Shown here: positions 47,931-60,097 of the stretch, piece by piece | How positions within the stretch are numbered: position 1 is the stretch's first letter | How the letters are laid out: each line of letters starts with the position of its first letter | Origin: Vanessa cardui | Taxonomy: Eukaryota; Arthropoda; Insecta; Lepidoptera; Nymphalidae | Assembly: GCF_905220365.1 (NCBI RefSeq) | Contig: NC_061124.1 | Span: forward strand, 9,240,501-9,304,500 | DNA: 64,000 bases | Direction of reading: 5' to 3' | The notes under the pieces: generated by a model | Seen by the model: the letters and a program-made list of their open reading frames with translations, nothing else | Told to the model about the DNA's origin: nothing | Databases searched by the model: none | Program-made: the position numbers and the translations under genes

Positions 47931-50047
47931 TCAACGTTCTAAAGTATTTGGCGTTATCTTCTGGGCAATTATTTTTCCATAGCCGCCGCGTCCACCGTCG
48001 TAGTCCGTACGATATTCATCACGAACCTAGGAAAATATAATTGAATATTATGAAATACCCTGAAACATGTTAGATAACATAGAACATATTCAATCTAACA
48101 AATATTACAGCAGTGTTAAAAATTAAAATTATTTTGCCGATTTAAGTACTATTGTCAGCTATATCAAGCTCATTAACTATCCAAGTGGTATAGTTAAGTA
48201 GAAATACCACTCAAAACATAACAAGTCAGTAGTACAAATATAAGACGATTGTAACAGGCTATGTTCTAGTTTTTGAGAAAAAAAAAAATTAGATATTCTG
48301 AATACATTTTGTGCCAATGTTGGAGTAACAGCCATCTACAACTTGTCTGTCTTAGTATTAAAATATTAAAGCTACAAAATTTCCTCATATTAGTTATTTT
48401 TATAAATCTTTAATCATTTCTTACATTGTATTTACCACACAACAAAGGAATGCAACATCTACAGTGCTGTGAAAAATTACTCATTGTATTACATATTTTC
48501 AGCAATTTAAATAAACAAACTTATTTCCAAAATAGCCAATTGCTGAGCACCATGTATTAGTAATATGACACTGGAGACTCCTCAATGCATCAGTCAATTC
48601 AATTCTGAATATTTATAAACTCAGTTGCGTTCAAATCACTCTGAGTAAAATATACAGTGTAAACTTTTTATAACATTATCCTTTATAACGATAAACTGTC
48701 TATAAAGTAGAAGTGAGCACGACTTGGTTGGTTTGCTTTAAAACCCACATATTGATACACTCTTTATAGCAATACAGCCATTCTCTATTACGAAGAAATG
48801 TGTACATCATTTTAGACAGTAACTATTTATTATCCTGCTCACCCAATCATATCTAATCTTCGAAGCATAGAGTTAGCATTTTTCATTAGCTTAATCAAGA
48901 TGAAGAAGATGATTAAGTGGACGAAACTGAATCACCACCAATTGTTGCTAAGTTGGTAGAGTTTGTTTTGTTGTTTAATCTAGACGATTCACTTACATAT
49001 CTAGATATGAATAGAATATATAAAAAGTACTGGCACAGCAAAAAACGTCACACAAAGTTATCGGATTATATGTGTAACCAAAATTTATAAGCATATTTTA
49101 TCTATTTCAATTTGATTGTTTTTGTTTGTTCACTCCATATAACGAAATCTCTCTATAATGACAAAAAATGCACAGTCCCTTGAATTTCGTTATAACGAGT
49201 TTACACTGTATTTATTTGTAGAGTGAGAAGCTAGTGGATGGGTAAGCTTGATTCATACCAAATTTTATTAAAAACATCTACTTACACATTTATAATATCA
49301 GCATGAGATCAACAAAAGTATTTGCAAAATTTATCTGTTGCTGTTATGTATAAAAGCTAAAACTATTAACATAGTGGTTTCTATCCTATACCACTACAGA
49401 TGAACTCTATAAAATCTTTATAAATAATATACAAAATTAAAGTTAATTGGATAAATCCAATCAGCCACATTGCCTCTTCATTACCTGTCCACCTGTTTTC
49501 CCTCGTCCATATTGGCGACCTTCAATAAATCCAGCATCCCAGTCACATCTAATAATTCTATCATCCAGTCTTGTGCCATTTATATATCTATAAATAAAAT
49601 TTACAAAAAAAATTAGCGTTGATTAATGGCAGTATTATTTTACGGACCATTAAGTTCATCGATATTTAAACTAACCTCATACAATTCTCTGAATCTTGTC
49701 TTGTGTAATATTCTACGAAACAGAAACCACAAGGAGTTTTCTTATATTTATCTAATCCCATAATAACTCGTCTTATATCGCCACAACGTGAGAAAAGTTC
49801 ATAAATTTGTTCTTCTGTTGTATAAAATGATAAATTTCCAATATAGAGTGTAGATGATGCGCGAAGAAGCTTTTCTTGTTCGCTTCTGGATCCCTGAAAT
49901 GGGTTAAAATAAGCAGCTTTTAATGTTTTTTTATATTTACATTAATTACTAACTCAGGATATTTCACTATGGTGTTACCTTAAAATGTTGATCTCGATAT
50001 GAACTAATTTCAACAGAAGAACTCATTGAGTCGTAACTCCTCTTCAT
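47931..50047 (-). CDS. Ncbp2: Nuclear cap-binding protein subunit 2 (CBP20)
   Basis: Binds the 7-methylguanosine cap of nuclear transcripts together with CBP80 and acts in splicing, export and decay. Exons on the minus strand: 50047-49979, 49893-49676, 49587-49485, 48026-47931; these total 486 nt, 161 aa, against about 155 in the family. One RRM fills the middle: RNP2 STLYIGNLSF at about residue 37, RNP1 in CGFCFVEYYT at about 80. Tyrosines that stack on the cap are present (RSYDS near the N-terminus, LYIGN). The cap-clamping C-terminal part RCDWDAGFIEGRQYGRGKTG is intact and followed by GGQVRDEYRTDYDGGRGGYG. The start is the first in-frame ATG, fitting the usual short N-terminus. Identification is secure; the last intron is large (1.46 kb) and carries a pogo-like insertion. 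Confidence 0.97.
48655..49208. mobile_element. Pogo/Tigger-like non-autonomous element
   Basis: 554-bp element in the last CBP20 intron with inverted ends CAGTGTAAACT(TT/CG)TTATAAC and TA duplications at 48653-48654 and 49209-49210. CAGT-type ends with a TA target are typical of the pogo branch of Tc1/mariner. The inside is AT-rich with no usable ORF. Confidence 0.75.
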
Positions 50048-50445
50048 CGCGTTAAATTTAAATTGTATTACCTATAAAGAAGTGTTTATAGATTTTAGTG
50101 TATTTCAATAACAAATAAAATAAAGTCTAACAATATTGCAAAAAGATGCTAACAAGTCTCAACAATTATTGTTCGCAAGCCGTCACTTATATGGCTCTGA
50201 CATTGACGGAACAAGTGACATGGCATCTTATTTTTCAAAGACTAATAAAAGACAGACTACAAATAATTTCAAGTATATCGACAAAATAATTTTTTTAGTG
50301 TTTAAGGCAAGTACAAACAATCTGCAAAGTTTGAAACAAAAAACAGTACTAGACATAACGATTCTTTTGACATCCATCGAAACAATAAATTCATTGTAGA
50401 GAAGGGATGATGTACATTTTATGAAGCATATTTCTTAATTCAAAG
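50048..50445. other. CBP20 upstream region
   Basis: Should hold the CBP20 5'UTR and promoter. A short plus-strand ORF (50136-50399) has no recognisable content. No specific motif called. Confidence 0.4.
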
Positions 50446-50529
50446 ATGTACAAGGAGGCAAACCCTTCTAAAACCGTTGTGGATTTCTGTAACGTAAGGG
50501 ATCTAAACACCATCTTTTACACTATTCTT

Positions 50530-50765
50530 TTTCACATTAAGACGGCGAAGCTGGTCTTGCTCCTTCTCACCTCATTGCTAACCCTGAGTCCTGTGACCCT
50601 GGGTCTACCTCTCCGGCGAGTACCACTTTTCTCATCTTTTCGAAATAGAAATTGAAACACTCCTTAGTATCGGCCGGTGGTGAGCGTTTAAGGCAAAAAT
50701 AATATCTACTCTCGTCGCCTTGGTAGCCATAAAGGATGGGGCCTATCATTAACTACGTTAAGTGT
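50530..50765 (-). repeat. Dispersed repeat fragment
   Basis: Minus-strand reading contains CCATCCTTTATGGCTACCAA followed by GGCGACGAGAGTAGATATTA and CACCACCGGCCGATACTAAG, phrases I recognise from repeats frequent in lepidopteran genomes. Class and limits are not clear. Confidence 0.45.
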
Positions 50766-50769
50766 TCGG

Positions 50770-53330
50770 TTGGTCGCCTTGTTTATGTCATTTAATTTAA
50801 CCCATAGAGTTAATGAACCGACGCGAATAACCGACGATACTTCTACGTATATTGATAATGTGTTTTGTGACTGTGAAATATATAAAGTATCAATTATAAA
50901 TAATTTAACTTCTGACCATTGTGGTCAGAAGTTTTCATTAAAACACAAAGAAATAAATCATTTAAAAAAAATAACATACAGGCCAATAACGGCTAACAAT
51001 TTACATTGTTTTAAAGATATTGTGGCGTATAAATTGTCTAATCTAGATTTTACGACACAGGATCCAAATGAGCTTTATAATTCATTTTTGAAGTAATACT
51101 AAAATAATTTAACAATATATTTAAAATGTAATCATGTTATAATAACACAAAATTAAAGTTTAGTGACCGGGTTACTGTTGGTATTTATAAAAGTAGAAAT
51201 AAATTATACGACTTATATGATATGAGGCGGTGGGATCGAAGCGTAACATTTTTAGAATACGTCATTAAATATTCCAAAATTTTTAAAACAGTATGCATTT
51301 CTGCTATGTCCTTATATTTAAAGAAAAAAATCCTGAATTCTGATAATTGAATTAAAGCCACATGGGATGTTATTAGTAGTGTTAGTGGAAAACCCAAAAA
51401 GGAAATGATACCAATAGCATTGAACACAGGTAGTAGATACACGAGTTCTGAATTAGAGGTTGCTAATTTATTTGAAACATTTTTTGATAAAGTACCCCAT
51501 AAAATAACATTTCATTTAAAATCATCTACATCAAATGCAGCTAGGTTATTAAATAATAGTGTTTCTAAATGCGTTATTGATTTTTCATTTGAAACGGTTT
51601 CTGCAATAGATGTCATAAAAGTATTTAAAACTATAAATATTAAAAAAACTAACGACATATGGGGCATTTCGGTAAAAATTTTTAATAACATCATATACGA
51701 TATAGCTCCGTATATCCTAACTTGTTAAAATGTAGTAAAGTTTTACCACTTTTTAAAACTGGAAACAGAAGCTATCCCGGTAATTATAGGCCTGTTTCAA
51801 TACTCCCATCCTTAAGTAAAATTTTCGAAAAAAATATTTTAAATCAACTTCTCGTCCATTTTGGTACAAATGCTATTTTTCATGGTGAGCAATTCGGTTT
51901 TAGAAGAGGTCGCTCGACAACTGATGCGGGGATTGCGCTTCTCAAACATATTTACGATGCTTGGGAGAAATCACAGAACGCTATTGGAGTATTCTGTGAT
52001 TTATCTAAAGCATTCGATTGTGTAGAACACGAAACGCTTCTTTATAAGCTCAAATATTACGGTGTTAAAGGTAAAGCTCTTGATCTCATCGCTTCATATT
52101 TAAGTCAAAGAATCCAGCAAGTTTTCATTAATGGAATAAAGTCTACTGGATCTACACTAAAAATGGGTGTTCCACAAGGTTCAATTTTGGGTCCCTTTCT
52201 GTTCCTAGTATATATAAATGACCTTCCTTTCTTTGTTAAAGGTATTTGTGATATAGTATTGTTTGCTGACGATACTTCACTGATTTTTAAGGTTGACAGG
52301 AAAAAAACTGACTATGACGATGTGAACGGTGCCTTATCACAGATACAAGATTGGTTTAATGTAAATAATTTGGTTTTGAATACTCAAAAAACAAAATGTG
52401 TAGTTTTTAGCCTACCCAATGTTAGGAAGCAAAATTATAATATATCTTTAAGCGGCGGCCCGCTTGATGTAGCCGATACTACCGTGTTCTTGGGAATAGA
52501 ATTGGATTCCAAACTTCAGTGGAGTCCCCATTTGTCGTCCCTAACAGGGAGACTCAGATACGCGGTTAGAAAAGTTAGACAACTAACTGATATTGATACC
52601 GCTCGTTTAGTTTATTTTGGTTATTTTCACAGTATTATGTCATATGGCATATTACTTTGGGGTAACGCTGCAGACATTGAATCTGTCTTTATTTTACAAA
52701 AGAGAGCAATTCGGTTTATTTATAATCTTGGAGCTAGAGACTCTCTTCGGGATGTTTTTAACAGAGTAGGAATACTCACTGTTGCGTCACAATATATTTA
52801 CAACAATATCATGTATATTCACAGTAACATTGATAACTTTGATAAAATCAGTGATAATCATTGTATATGCACTAGAAGTAAGGATAAGCTTATAACGCCA
52901 AGTTTCCGACTCCGCAAAGTCAATAAATCTTTCTTGGGGCAAGGTATCCATTTCTATAATAAACTTCCACAGACATTTTTAACTTTGCCGTCTCGTAAAT
53001 TCAAATCGTTTATAAAAAATACATTGGTGAAAAAGGCGTATTATTCGATACAAGATTTTGTAGATGATAAAAAAGCGTGGAATTAATATCTGTTGACTTC
53101 CAGGCAGGATATATTAATCTAATAATTGTATTAACTTAAAAATTAACTAACATGACTGTATTTTTTTAAATGTTGAAAAAGAGTAACTACTGAGTTTCTT
53201 GCCGATTCTTCTCGGTAGAATCTACTTTCCGAACCGGTGTTAGCTTCACTTAATTGTTAAATGACGATTCAAAAGTGCTTGTAAAAGCCCACTTGAATAA
53301 AGTATACTTTGATTTTGATTTTTGATTTAT
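50770..53330 (+). mobile_element. LINE family B, 5'-truncated copy 1
   Basis: Plus-strand non-LTR element. It starts within the endonuclease (remnant with ..NNLTSDHCGQ.. near 50905-50940), runs through a linker with stops and frameshifts (51096-51720), an open RT domain (51722-53086), and a 3'UTR ending in the tail GATTTTGATTTTTGATTT at 53311-53330. A reverse-oriented 3' fragment lies in NNT intron 8 (19803-20020). Confidence 0.9.
51722..53086 (+). pseudogene. LINE family B reverse transcriptase remnant, 454 codons open
   Basis: Reverse transcriptase of a Jockey/CR1-like element. It shows NYRPVSILPSLSKIFEKNIL, FGFRRGRSTTDAGIALLK, the catalytic Asp in FCDLSKAFDCVEH, GVPQGSILGPFLFLVYINDL, and FADD in VLFADDTSLIF. 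The C-terminal LINE region follows (AIRFIYNLGARDSLRDVFNR). The endonuclease-RT linker just upstream is in another frame (51405-51728) and about 15 residues seem missing at the junction, so the full polyprotein is broken although the RT domain itself is open. Confidence 0.88.
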
Positions 53331-54245
53331 GTTAAGGGTATTTGTGATATAGTGTTATTTGCTGACGATACTTCGCTGATTTTTAAGGTTGACATTGGTG
53401 CATTATCACAGATACACAATTGGTTTACATTTACAGTAAATAATTTAGTTTTGAATGCTCAAAAAACAAAATGTGTAGTTTTTACCCTACCTAATGTTAG
53501 CAAGCAAAATTATAATATATCTTTAAACGGTGACCGTCTTGAAGTAGCTGATACTACGGTGTTTTTAGGAATAGAATTGGATTCCAGACTTCAGTGGACT
53601 TCTCATTTATCATCCCTAACAGGAAGACTCAGCTCCGCAACATACGCGGTTAGAAAAGTTAGACAACTAACTGATATTGATACCGCTCGTTTAGTTTATT
53701 TTGGTTATTTTCACAGTATTATGTCATATGGCATATTACTTTGGGGTAACGCTGCAGATATTGAATCTGTCTTTATTTTACAAAAGAGAGCCATCCGGTT
53801 TATTTATAATCTTGGAGCTAGAGACTCTCTTCGGGATGTTTTTAACAAAGTGGGAATACTCACTGTTGCGTCGCAATATATTTACAACAATATTATGTAT
53901 ATTCACAGTAACATTGATAACTTTGATAAAATCAGTGATAATCATTGTATGTGCACTAGGAGTAAGGATAAGCTTATAATGCCAAGTTTCCGACTCCGCA
54001 AAGTCAATAAATCCTTCTTGGGGCAAGGTATCCGTTTCTATAATAAAATTCCACAGAAATTTTTAACTTTGCCATTTAGTAAATTCAAATCGTTTGTAAA
54101 AAATACATTGGTAGAAATAGTATATTATTCGATACAAGATTTTATAGATGATAAAAAAGTGTGGAGTTAATACCTGTTGACTTCCAAGCAGGATACATTA
54201 ATTGAAATAATTTTTAATTTACATGACGTTGTATTTTTTAAATGT
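53331..54245 (+). mobile_element. LINE family B, truncated copy 2, head-to-tail with copy 1
   Basis: Begins directly after the tail of copy 1, at the FADD box of the RT (GGTATTTGTGATATAGT), and runs to the shared phrase ATGTTAAAAAAGAGTAA near 54245, where similarity to copy 1 stops. An open frame (53322-54170, 282 codons) covers the FADD box to the end of the ORF. It lacks the DRKKTDYDDVNG segment of copy 1 and differs by scattered substitutions. It has no 3' tail. Confidence 0.85.
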
Positions 54246-54854
54246 TAAAAAAGAGTAATCAAGCAATCCAGGAACTAGTCTATGCAGATATATACGTGAA
54301 GATCCAACAGGAAAGCTGAGAATACTTCAAGAAAATTGCTTAAGAGATCTGTTCGGGAAGCTAATCAAATCTAGTGTTCTGACATAATCCATCTTAACAA
54401 AGACTGTAATATAAAACGTTGAAGGAGCTCGAAACTCATGTTATTGTCGAGTTTTAAGTATGTGTTTAATTAGAAGTAACTTATAAGATTTAATATAAAT
54501 GAATAATAATCAAAATCTAATGTCAAAAATTCTTATTCTCTTACGCCCGTTTCCAATAATCTATCTAAGATTACAGATAGATCGCTATCCCCGATTGTTA
54601 ATTAGAATTTATCTATTTCACAATCAAGGATAAGTGCCATCTATCTTCGACCAACGATAGTTTACTTTTCCCTCTCACCTATCTTAGCTTCTTCGAATGT
54701 TTCGTTTTACGATAACCATGAAACAATGTCACGCCCAAAATTTGTTTTTCATATATTTATGTTTTATTTGTTTACTATTACAAATTGAGTAATAATTTTA
54801 ATAAAAAAAAATATCCAAATGTAATTAGGTATTTGTTATTTTTGTAAAGTCACG

Positions 54855-54901
54855 GTAATGTTATCCATCCTAAGTTTTTGACTTAGGATGGATAACATTA
54901 C
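54855..54901. repeat. Perfect hairpin with 21-bp arms
   Basis: Left arm 54855-54875 (GTAATGTTATCCATCCTAAG..), 5-nt loop TTTTG, right arm 54881-54901, perfectly complementary. It lies about 110 nt upstream of the ATG of the Harbinger Myb-like gene. Confidence 0.95.
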
Positions 54902-55013
54902 ACAAAACGAAACGTCTTGACATTTTGAACTTTCAATTTTGGTTTTCGGTTGGTTTTGGTTATCAATTTGTGTTTGCTTTATAAGTTGTTTGTTGTTTTA
55001 TAAGTGACACAAA

Positions 55014-56172
55014 ATGACTCATGTAAGTATATACGAACTATATTTATGCTTAATAGTTATATTGCGTTCATCTCATTATTAATATACCAAATTTTTTCAG
55101 TCAACAAAGGCAGCACCTATTACCAGAGACCAAACGATGATTTTAGCACACCTTGTGGCTGCTAATGGAATCATCAATTGTAAGGCAACAAATGCAACTA
55201 ATAATAAACTTAAGGAGCAAGCGTGACAAGATTTGACAACGAATTCAATTCTTCGTTCACAAGTTTACCACGAACTTCTTCGCAGTTGCGCTTGAAGTGG
55301 GAAAACTTTAAGAAATTAACTATGAGAAGCAGTTTTAATAAGGTTATTAATGTTATATTTAATTGATATTATACTACTAATGCATACATATCAGGATACT
55401 TATTGGAATGATATATTATTGAACTCGGATTTTTTTTAAATTAAGCGCTTATTTATAATAAAATCTCTTTGTCAAAGACTGGAGGTGGCAAGGATTATTT
55501 TCCACCCGACGAAATCTTAGACAAAGTAGCTTCACTTTTGGGCAACACTTGTCAAGGTTTCTCTGTGGAGTTTAGCGGAGATGCTACCATTAACAATTTT
55601 TATTTAAATTTGGACGAATAAGTTGAGGGGAATAATGATGGAGATGGTGTTTGTGGTGATGGTTTGGCTCACGAAGTGCTTATAGAGACACAAATTCTGG
55701 AGACATCTACATCAAAAAACCAATTTTTTTTAAAAAATAAGGCTAGTGGAAGTAGTTTTTTAGATAATTGATGGTTAGACTATTAGTATTAAGTTGTTAC
55801 TGATATTTTCTTCAATAAATTTGCCTCAAATATGTGGTGATTGCCTCTGAAGTATTGCCTCGTAACATTTACTGGCTATATGATTTATTTTTAAAAATTT
55901 GTTTGCTACACTTCCCTTGCCTAACCCTTGTGAATGTATATCTAATGGTATGGATAAAAATATCGGTTGGCCATCATTAATATTTGAATTTATATTTACA
56001 GCAAAACGAAAACAAAAATTAGAAGAGGAAATGTAAGGCATGCATAAATAGGCACAATGCTCTAGCAGAGTATCTGATGGTGAAAAAGGTTGAATTAGAG
56101 CTACAAGAAAAAGAAATTATTATTGCTAAACTTAAGGTGGAATTAGATAACGCAAAATTAGAAAATTTTTAA
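55014..56172 (+). pseudogene. Harbinger Myb/SANT-like DNA-binding protein, broken
   Basis: In this superfamily a second protein with a Myb/SANT-like domain brings the transposase to the DNA. Exon 1 is ATG ACT CAT|GTAAGT at 55014. After TTTTTCAG at about 55101 follows ITRDQTMILAHLVAANGIIN and KLKEQA. Here TGA replaces the Trp codon that normally ends this helix, and a frameshift follows. Further blocks are readable in other frames: LRLKWENFKK, TGGGKDYFPPDEILDKVASL, then a C-terminal coiled coil (VKKVELELQEKEIIIAKLKV) ending at TAA 56170-56172. The gene is decayed. Confidence 0.75.
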
Positions 56173-56301
56173 ATTAAAAATTGTAATAAATAAATAGTTA
56201 TACCATTTAAAAGAAGAACTTTCATTGTTGTTTCAGTGTAAAATACCTATATATTTAAAAATATAAATACAACGCTGATAAATGAAATATTTATATTATA
56301 A

Positions 56302-57967
56302 TTATGTGTTTGTGAAGTAATCATTTATTAGTGACTGCCGTGATGAAAAATATTGTGTCAGTAAATTGTTATCTATAACAAAATTATTTTCTTCTAGTAT
56401 AATTGGAATTGATATTTCTGGTTCTAATTCTTGTAAATTCATTTTTATCGCAATATTATGTAGCACAGCAGTAGCTATAATAACCGCTTGCAAATTTTGA
56501 ACTTTGAGTCGGCATTTTAATGCTAGAATAGGGAATCTTCTCTTCCAAACACCAATGCATCTGAAAAGTTACCTAAATGAATATAACATATGTACAATGT
56601 ATAATATATGAGACAACATCACATACATTACTCTGATACCAATGTAAGTAGCTGAAGCACTTGTGTTATGGAAATCAGAAGTAACGACGGTACCACAAAC
56701 ACCCAGACCCAAGACAACATAGAAAACAAATGGTAATCTACATCGACTCGGCCGGAAATCGAACCCAGGACCTCAGAGTTGCGTATCTATGAAAACCAGT
56801 GTACACACCACTCGACCATGGAGGTCGTCGAGTAGTATAATATTCAATAATCTTTCTTAAGCTCTGGTATTATTTTGTTAACCTTTCTATTGTATTCCTG
56901 GTTTTTATATGAGCTTCATTATATCTTTGTTCCGATTGAGTAATTGAGTTTGGCAGAGGTGTCAAAAGATAGGCCTTACAGGGATAGCTACTATCACAAA
57001 GGAACCATCGATTCCCTAGTCCACCTTGTTCACAATGGTCTGTAAATCCAAAAAAAATATTTTTTAAACACTGTCAATTCAAAGAAAACAAATGCATATA
57101 TTTAATGGATAAAATACCTTTTAAGTTGGAATGATTAAATATAGTTACATCATGAGTGGATCCTGGCCATCGAGCAACAACATTTAGAAATATCAATGAT
57201 GCATTGCTCACCACTTGGACATTTAAGGAAAATTATCCTTTCCTATTTCTAAATTCCTCTCCTAAGTTGGAATCTATAAATCAATTATATTTTATATAGA
57301 ATTTCGTAGGTGTGATAAGTAGGTACTGTATATAATTTTTAGAGTAAATTATTTAAAGATTAATGACATACTTGGTGATTGCATTAATATATGAGTACCA
57401 TCTATGATACCATGTACTCTAGGAAAACCCGCAATATTGTAAAATTCGGTTTGAGTGTGACTTTCTAATAAAACAAAACTTGGGTACAGTCTTGCTATGG
57501 CTCTAGATACCTCTACGACTATACGACTAGCAGATGCTATTGAGACTCCAATAAAATCTGCCACAGATACCAGCATAGTGCCCAATGCATAAAATCGTAG
57601 CGCTAAAAGTATCTGATGCAAGGGAGATATACCATGGTTTCTGAAAAAAGTTAAAACATGAGTGAATTCTGATATTAGGTATCTACACAAATGTAAGGAA
57701 ATTAGAATGACAAAATTAACCTTACCTTTTAGATATAACCTTCAAATAGGGATGAATTAAATTATTGAATTCATTCACAGCACCTTTGCTCAGTCTAAAT
57801 CGATATGCAAATTCGTAATCATTTAGCTTATTCATGTAATTTATTCGTGGCTTATACTTATTTGATGATCGCACAATATTGGAATCACTGTCACTGTCTG
57901 TATCACAATCATTTATAATTTGTAATAATTCCATATCACTATCGTCACTGCTACAATATTCCGTCAT
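56302..57967 (-). pseudogene. Harbinger (DDE_Tnp_4) transposase, interrupted by a SINE
   Basis: Minus-strand pieces in order: 57967-57722 (acidic start DSDMELLQIINDCDTDSDSD, then YEFAYRFRLSKGAV), 57690-57349, about 57240-57122, about 57046-56870, then 56560-56302 after the SINE. Catalytic residues are visible: first Asp in GIIDGTH (57402-57400), second in FLCDSSYP (56995-56993), and Glu in RNTIERL next to the SINE. The family motif VARWPGSTHD is intact. The end reads ATAVLHNIAIKM..NLLTQYF. Several pieces are joined by introns or indels that I did not resolve, so it is called a pseudogene, mainly because of the SINE. Confidence 0.82.
56601..56829 (-). mobile_element. tRNA-derived SINE, copy 2, nested in the Harbinger transposase
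   Basis: Second copy of the SINE at 17862-18083, with the same A-box (..TGGTCGAGTGG) and B-box (GGTTCGATTTCC-like, one extra change) order on the minus strand. It separates the IERL block of the transposase from its C-terminal block. Confidence 0.85.
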
Positions 57968-58160
57968 TAATAAAAATTAGAGCAATTATATTTCAAAATT
58001 TCAAGTCGAATGGCCGAATTTGACGGATAAGCGATTGACGTTACTAGAGATAGCTTCGTCTATCCGAGAGTAACTATAACCACGAATCGTATGAGCGTTC
58101 CTATCTCTAGTAAGCTATCTGTCCTCCCGATGACAGATAGCTAGTTTCGATAGGAAATGC

Positions 58161-60097
58161 TAACCGTCGATAGGTAATTGAAAACAAAGTAAAGGCAGAA
58201 GGATAGATTTGGTTCTCTTTAGTTACTGAATTTTATTGAAATCTGTCGTTGTTGATATTTTTTTTAATTAATTTTTTGAAGTTCTATTTTTAATTATTTT
58301 AATATAACTAAAAAATGTGATAGCTCAAAAATGGTTTACTTTTCCATCGTATAACGGGGGTTTAAATTATCGCAAATAGTTAATTAAAATTATCTATTTA
58401 CCTTCTACCGAGAATAAGTCGAATTACTAATAACCCTGTATAATTTTTATAACCGATTTTCCACAAATAGGGTATATTTATAATTATTTACTGTTTTGTG
58501 ATAAAACGCAGAGGAGAACTCGCGAAATATTACCAGAAATCCTGTAATGGTTGCTTAACGACAAATCAAAGAAAATTATTATTTATTGCATTCATTTATT
58601 ATAAAATAATTTAATACACAGTGAGTTTATATCCATAAGTACACAATGTATATTAATATATTATTTAAATACTTTTAAACAATACTGAAACATGTATGTA
58701 CATTTTTGCAATCTTACAATATTAAGATTAAATTAAGTGACCATTTTACATGTGATAGATAATAATCTATTTATAGGACATTAATTAGATATTCCTATAA
58801 CAATGAAAAAAAAATATGGAAAATAATTTTAAAATTAATAAATTTAAATTCAATACAGTACAAATAGTTCAACATTATATAAATTTTGTTTATAGATACT
58901 TCGAGAAATATTGACTTTTTGGTTGAAAGTTCCTATGAATACTCGGATTTTAATAGGTTTGTAAATTGCCATTATCGTCTGAGGTATCCCATAATAAAGC
59001 GCAGTTTTCTATTATAAAATAAATAAATTTTTTTACACGTATGAAATCAAATGACTTATGTAATGCCTTACGCAGCTATAAATATAAAGTTAATCGATAT
59101 TTACAAAAAGTAATTAGGCGCATTACTATGGCGCTCCCTTGAGACGGACGTGTGCGCAAGCGTAACTAATTGATCTCCTTGAAAGATTTACGACCAGGAC
59201 TCCCAGATGATAATGGTTGTATATGTATTATAGTTACGGTTGTGATAAAAATAAGACTTCTTCGGTAAATTAACGAATTACACGGTCTAGATCGATGTGT
59301 AAATATTCAAAGCATACCAACAATTTAAAAACTTACCTACTGAGCACCTATCAAATATAAATAACTTTTAAAATGAATACACCACTTAAATATTACAATG
59401 CTTATAAGACTGTTATTACTTCAAATAGACATAATAAATTATTATGTATAATTTTTCGTTCATTCCAACAAGGCTTTGAGTCTTGAAATTGCATTATAAT
59501 CACATAATACATTTATATATGATATGTTGAACCATTTTTTGATTGAGTAGGTACGTATGTTTTATCGGATAATATCAAATAATTATCTTTTAAATCAAAA
59601 ATATGTAACGTAATTTTTATTATTATATTGATTTATTAATAAATATTACTTAATATTGTGAAAGATTTGTGTTTTTTTGTTGTTTTTTGTTACTTCCAAT
59701 TTATTGTTGAACAATTAAGTAATCTTTTCTTTTATAGTCACGATACCATATAAAATAATTTAATTTTAGTTTCATCAACATTTTTCATTCAAATATATAA
59801 TTGTTGTCTTAATGACTCAGTGCACTCAGTTTTTATATGACAAAAATCTTCATTTTGTCAGACAAAATTGATCGTCCAATACCTTTATGTGTCTAAATAA
59901 TGTTGTAGTCATTACAGGTAATAAAATATACAACACTTTTCCTCTAAGAGTATTCAAAATTTTATTCTGAATCATGAGGCATATATTTTTTATATATATA
60001 TTTAAAACTGCATTTAATTACCTATAATTAATTAGACACTAAAAATTATTAAAATAAAATATATTTTTATACATTTGTTTATGCATTAAAGGCTCTA
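58161..60097. other. Intergenic / 3'UTR region of the Rho gene
   Basis: Very AT-rich. The right part should be the 3'UTR of the minus-strand Rho GTPase. I see no gene or recognised repeat. Confidence 0.45.

Larger units (their letters stand above)
54550..58160. mobile_element. PIF/Harbinger DNA transposon, two-gene, degenerate
   Basis: Contains the two genes typical of Harbinger elements in convergent order: a Myb/SANT-like DNA-binding protein (plus) and a DDE transposase (minus). The outer flanks hold clusters of CTATCT/AGATAG motifs in inverted arrangement (54558-54600 and 58095-58145), probably subterminal repeats. The termini may be TTA|CGCCCGTTTCC at the left and GGAAATGC|TAA at the right, but the match is weak. 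A SINE has inserted inside the transposase gene. Limits are approximate. Confidence 0.8.

Noticed and set aside
53701..54026. ORFs on both strands in LINE B copy 2
   Set aside because: Alternative frames of the reverse transcriptase remnant.
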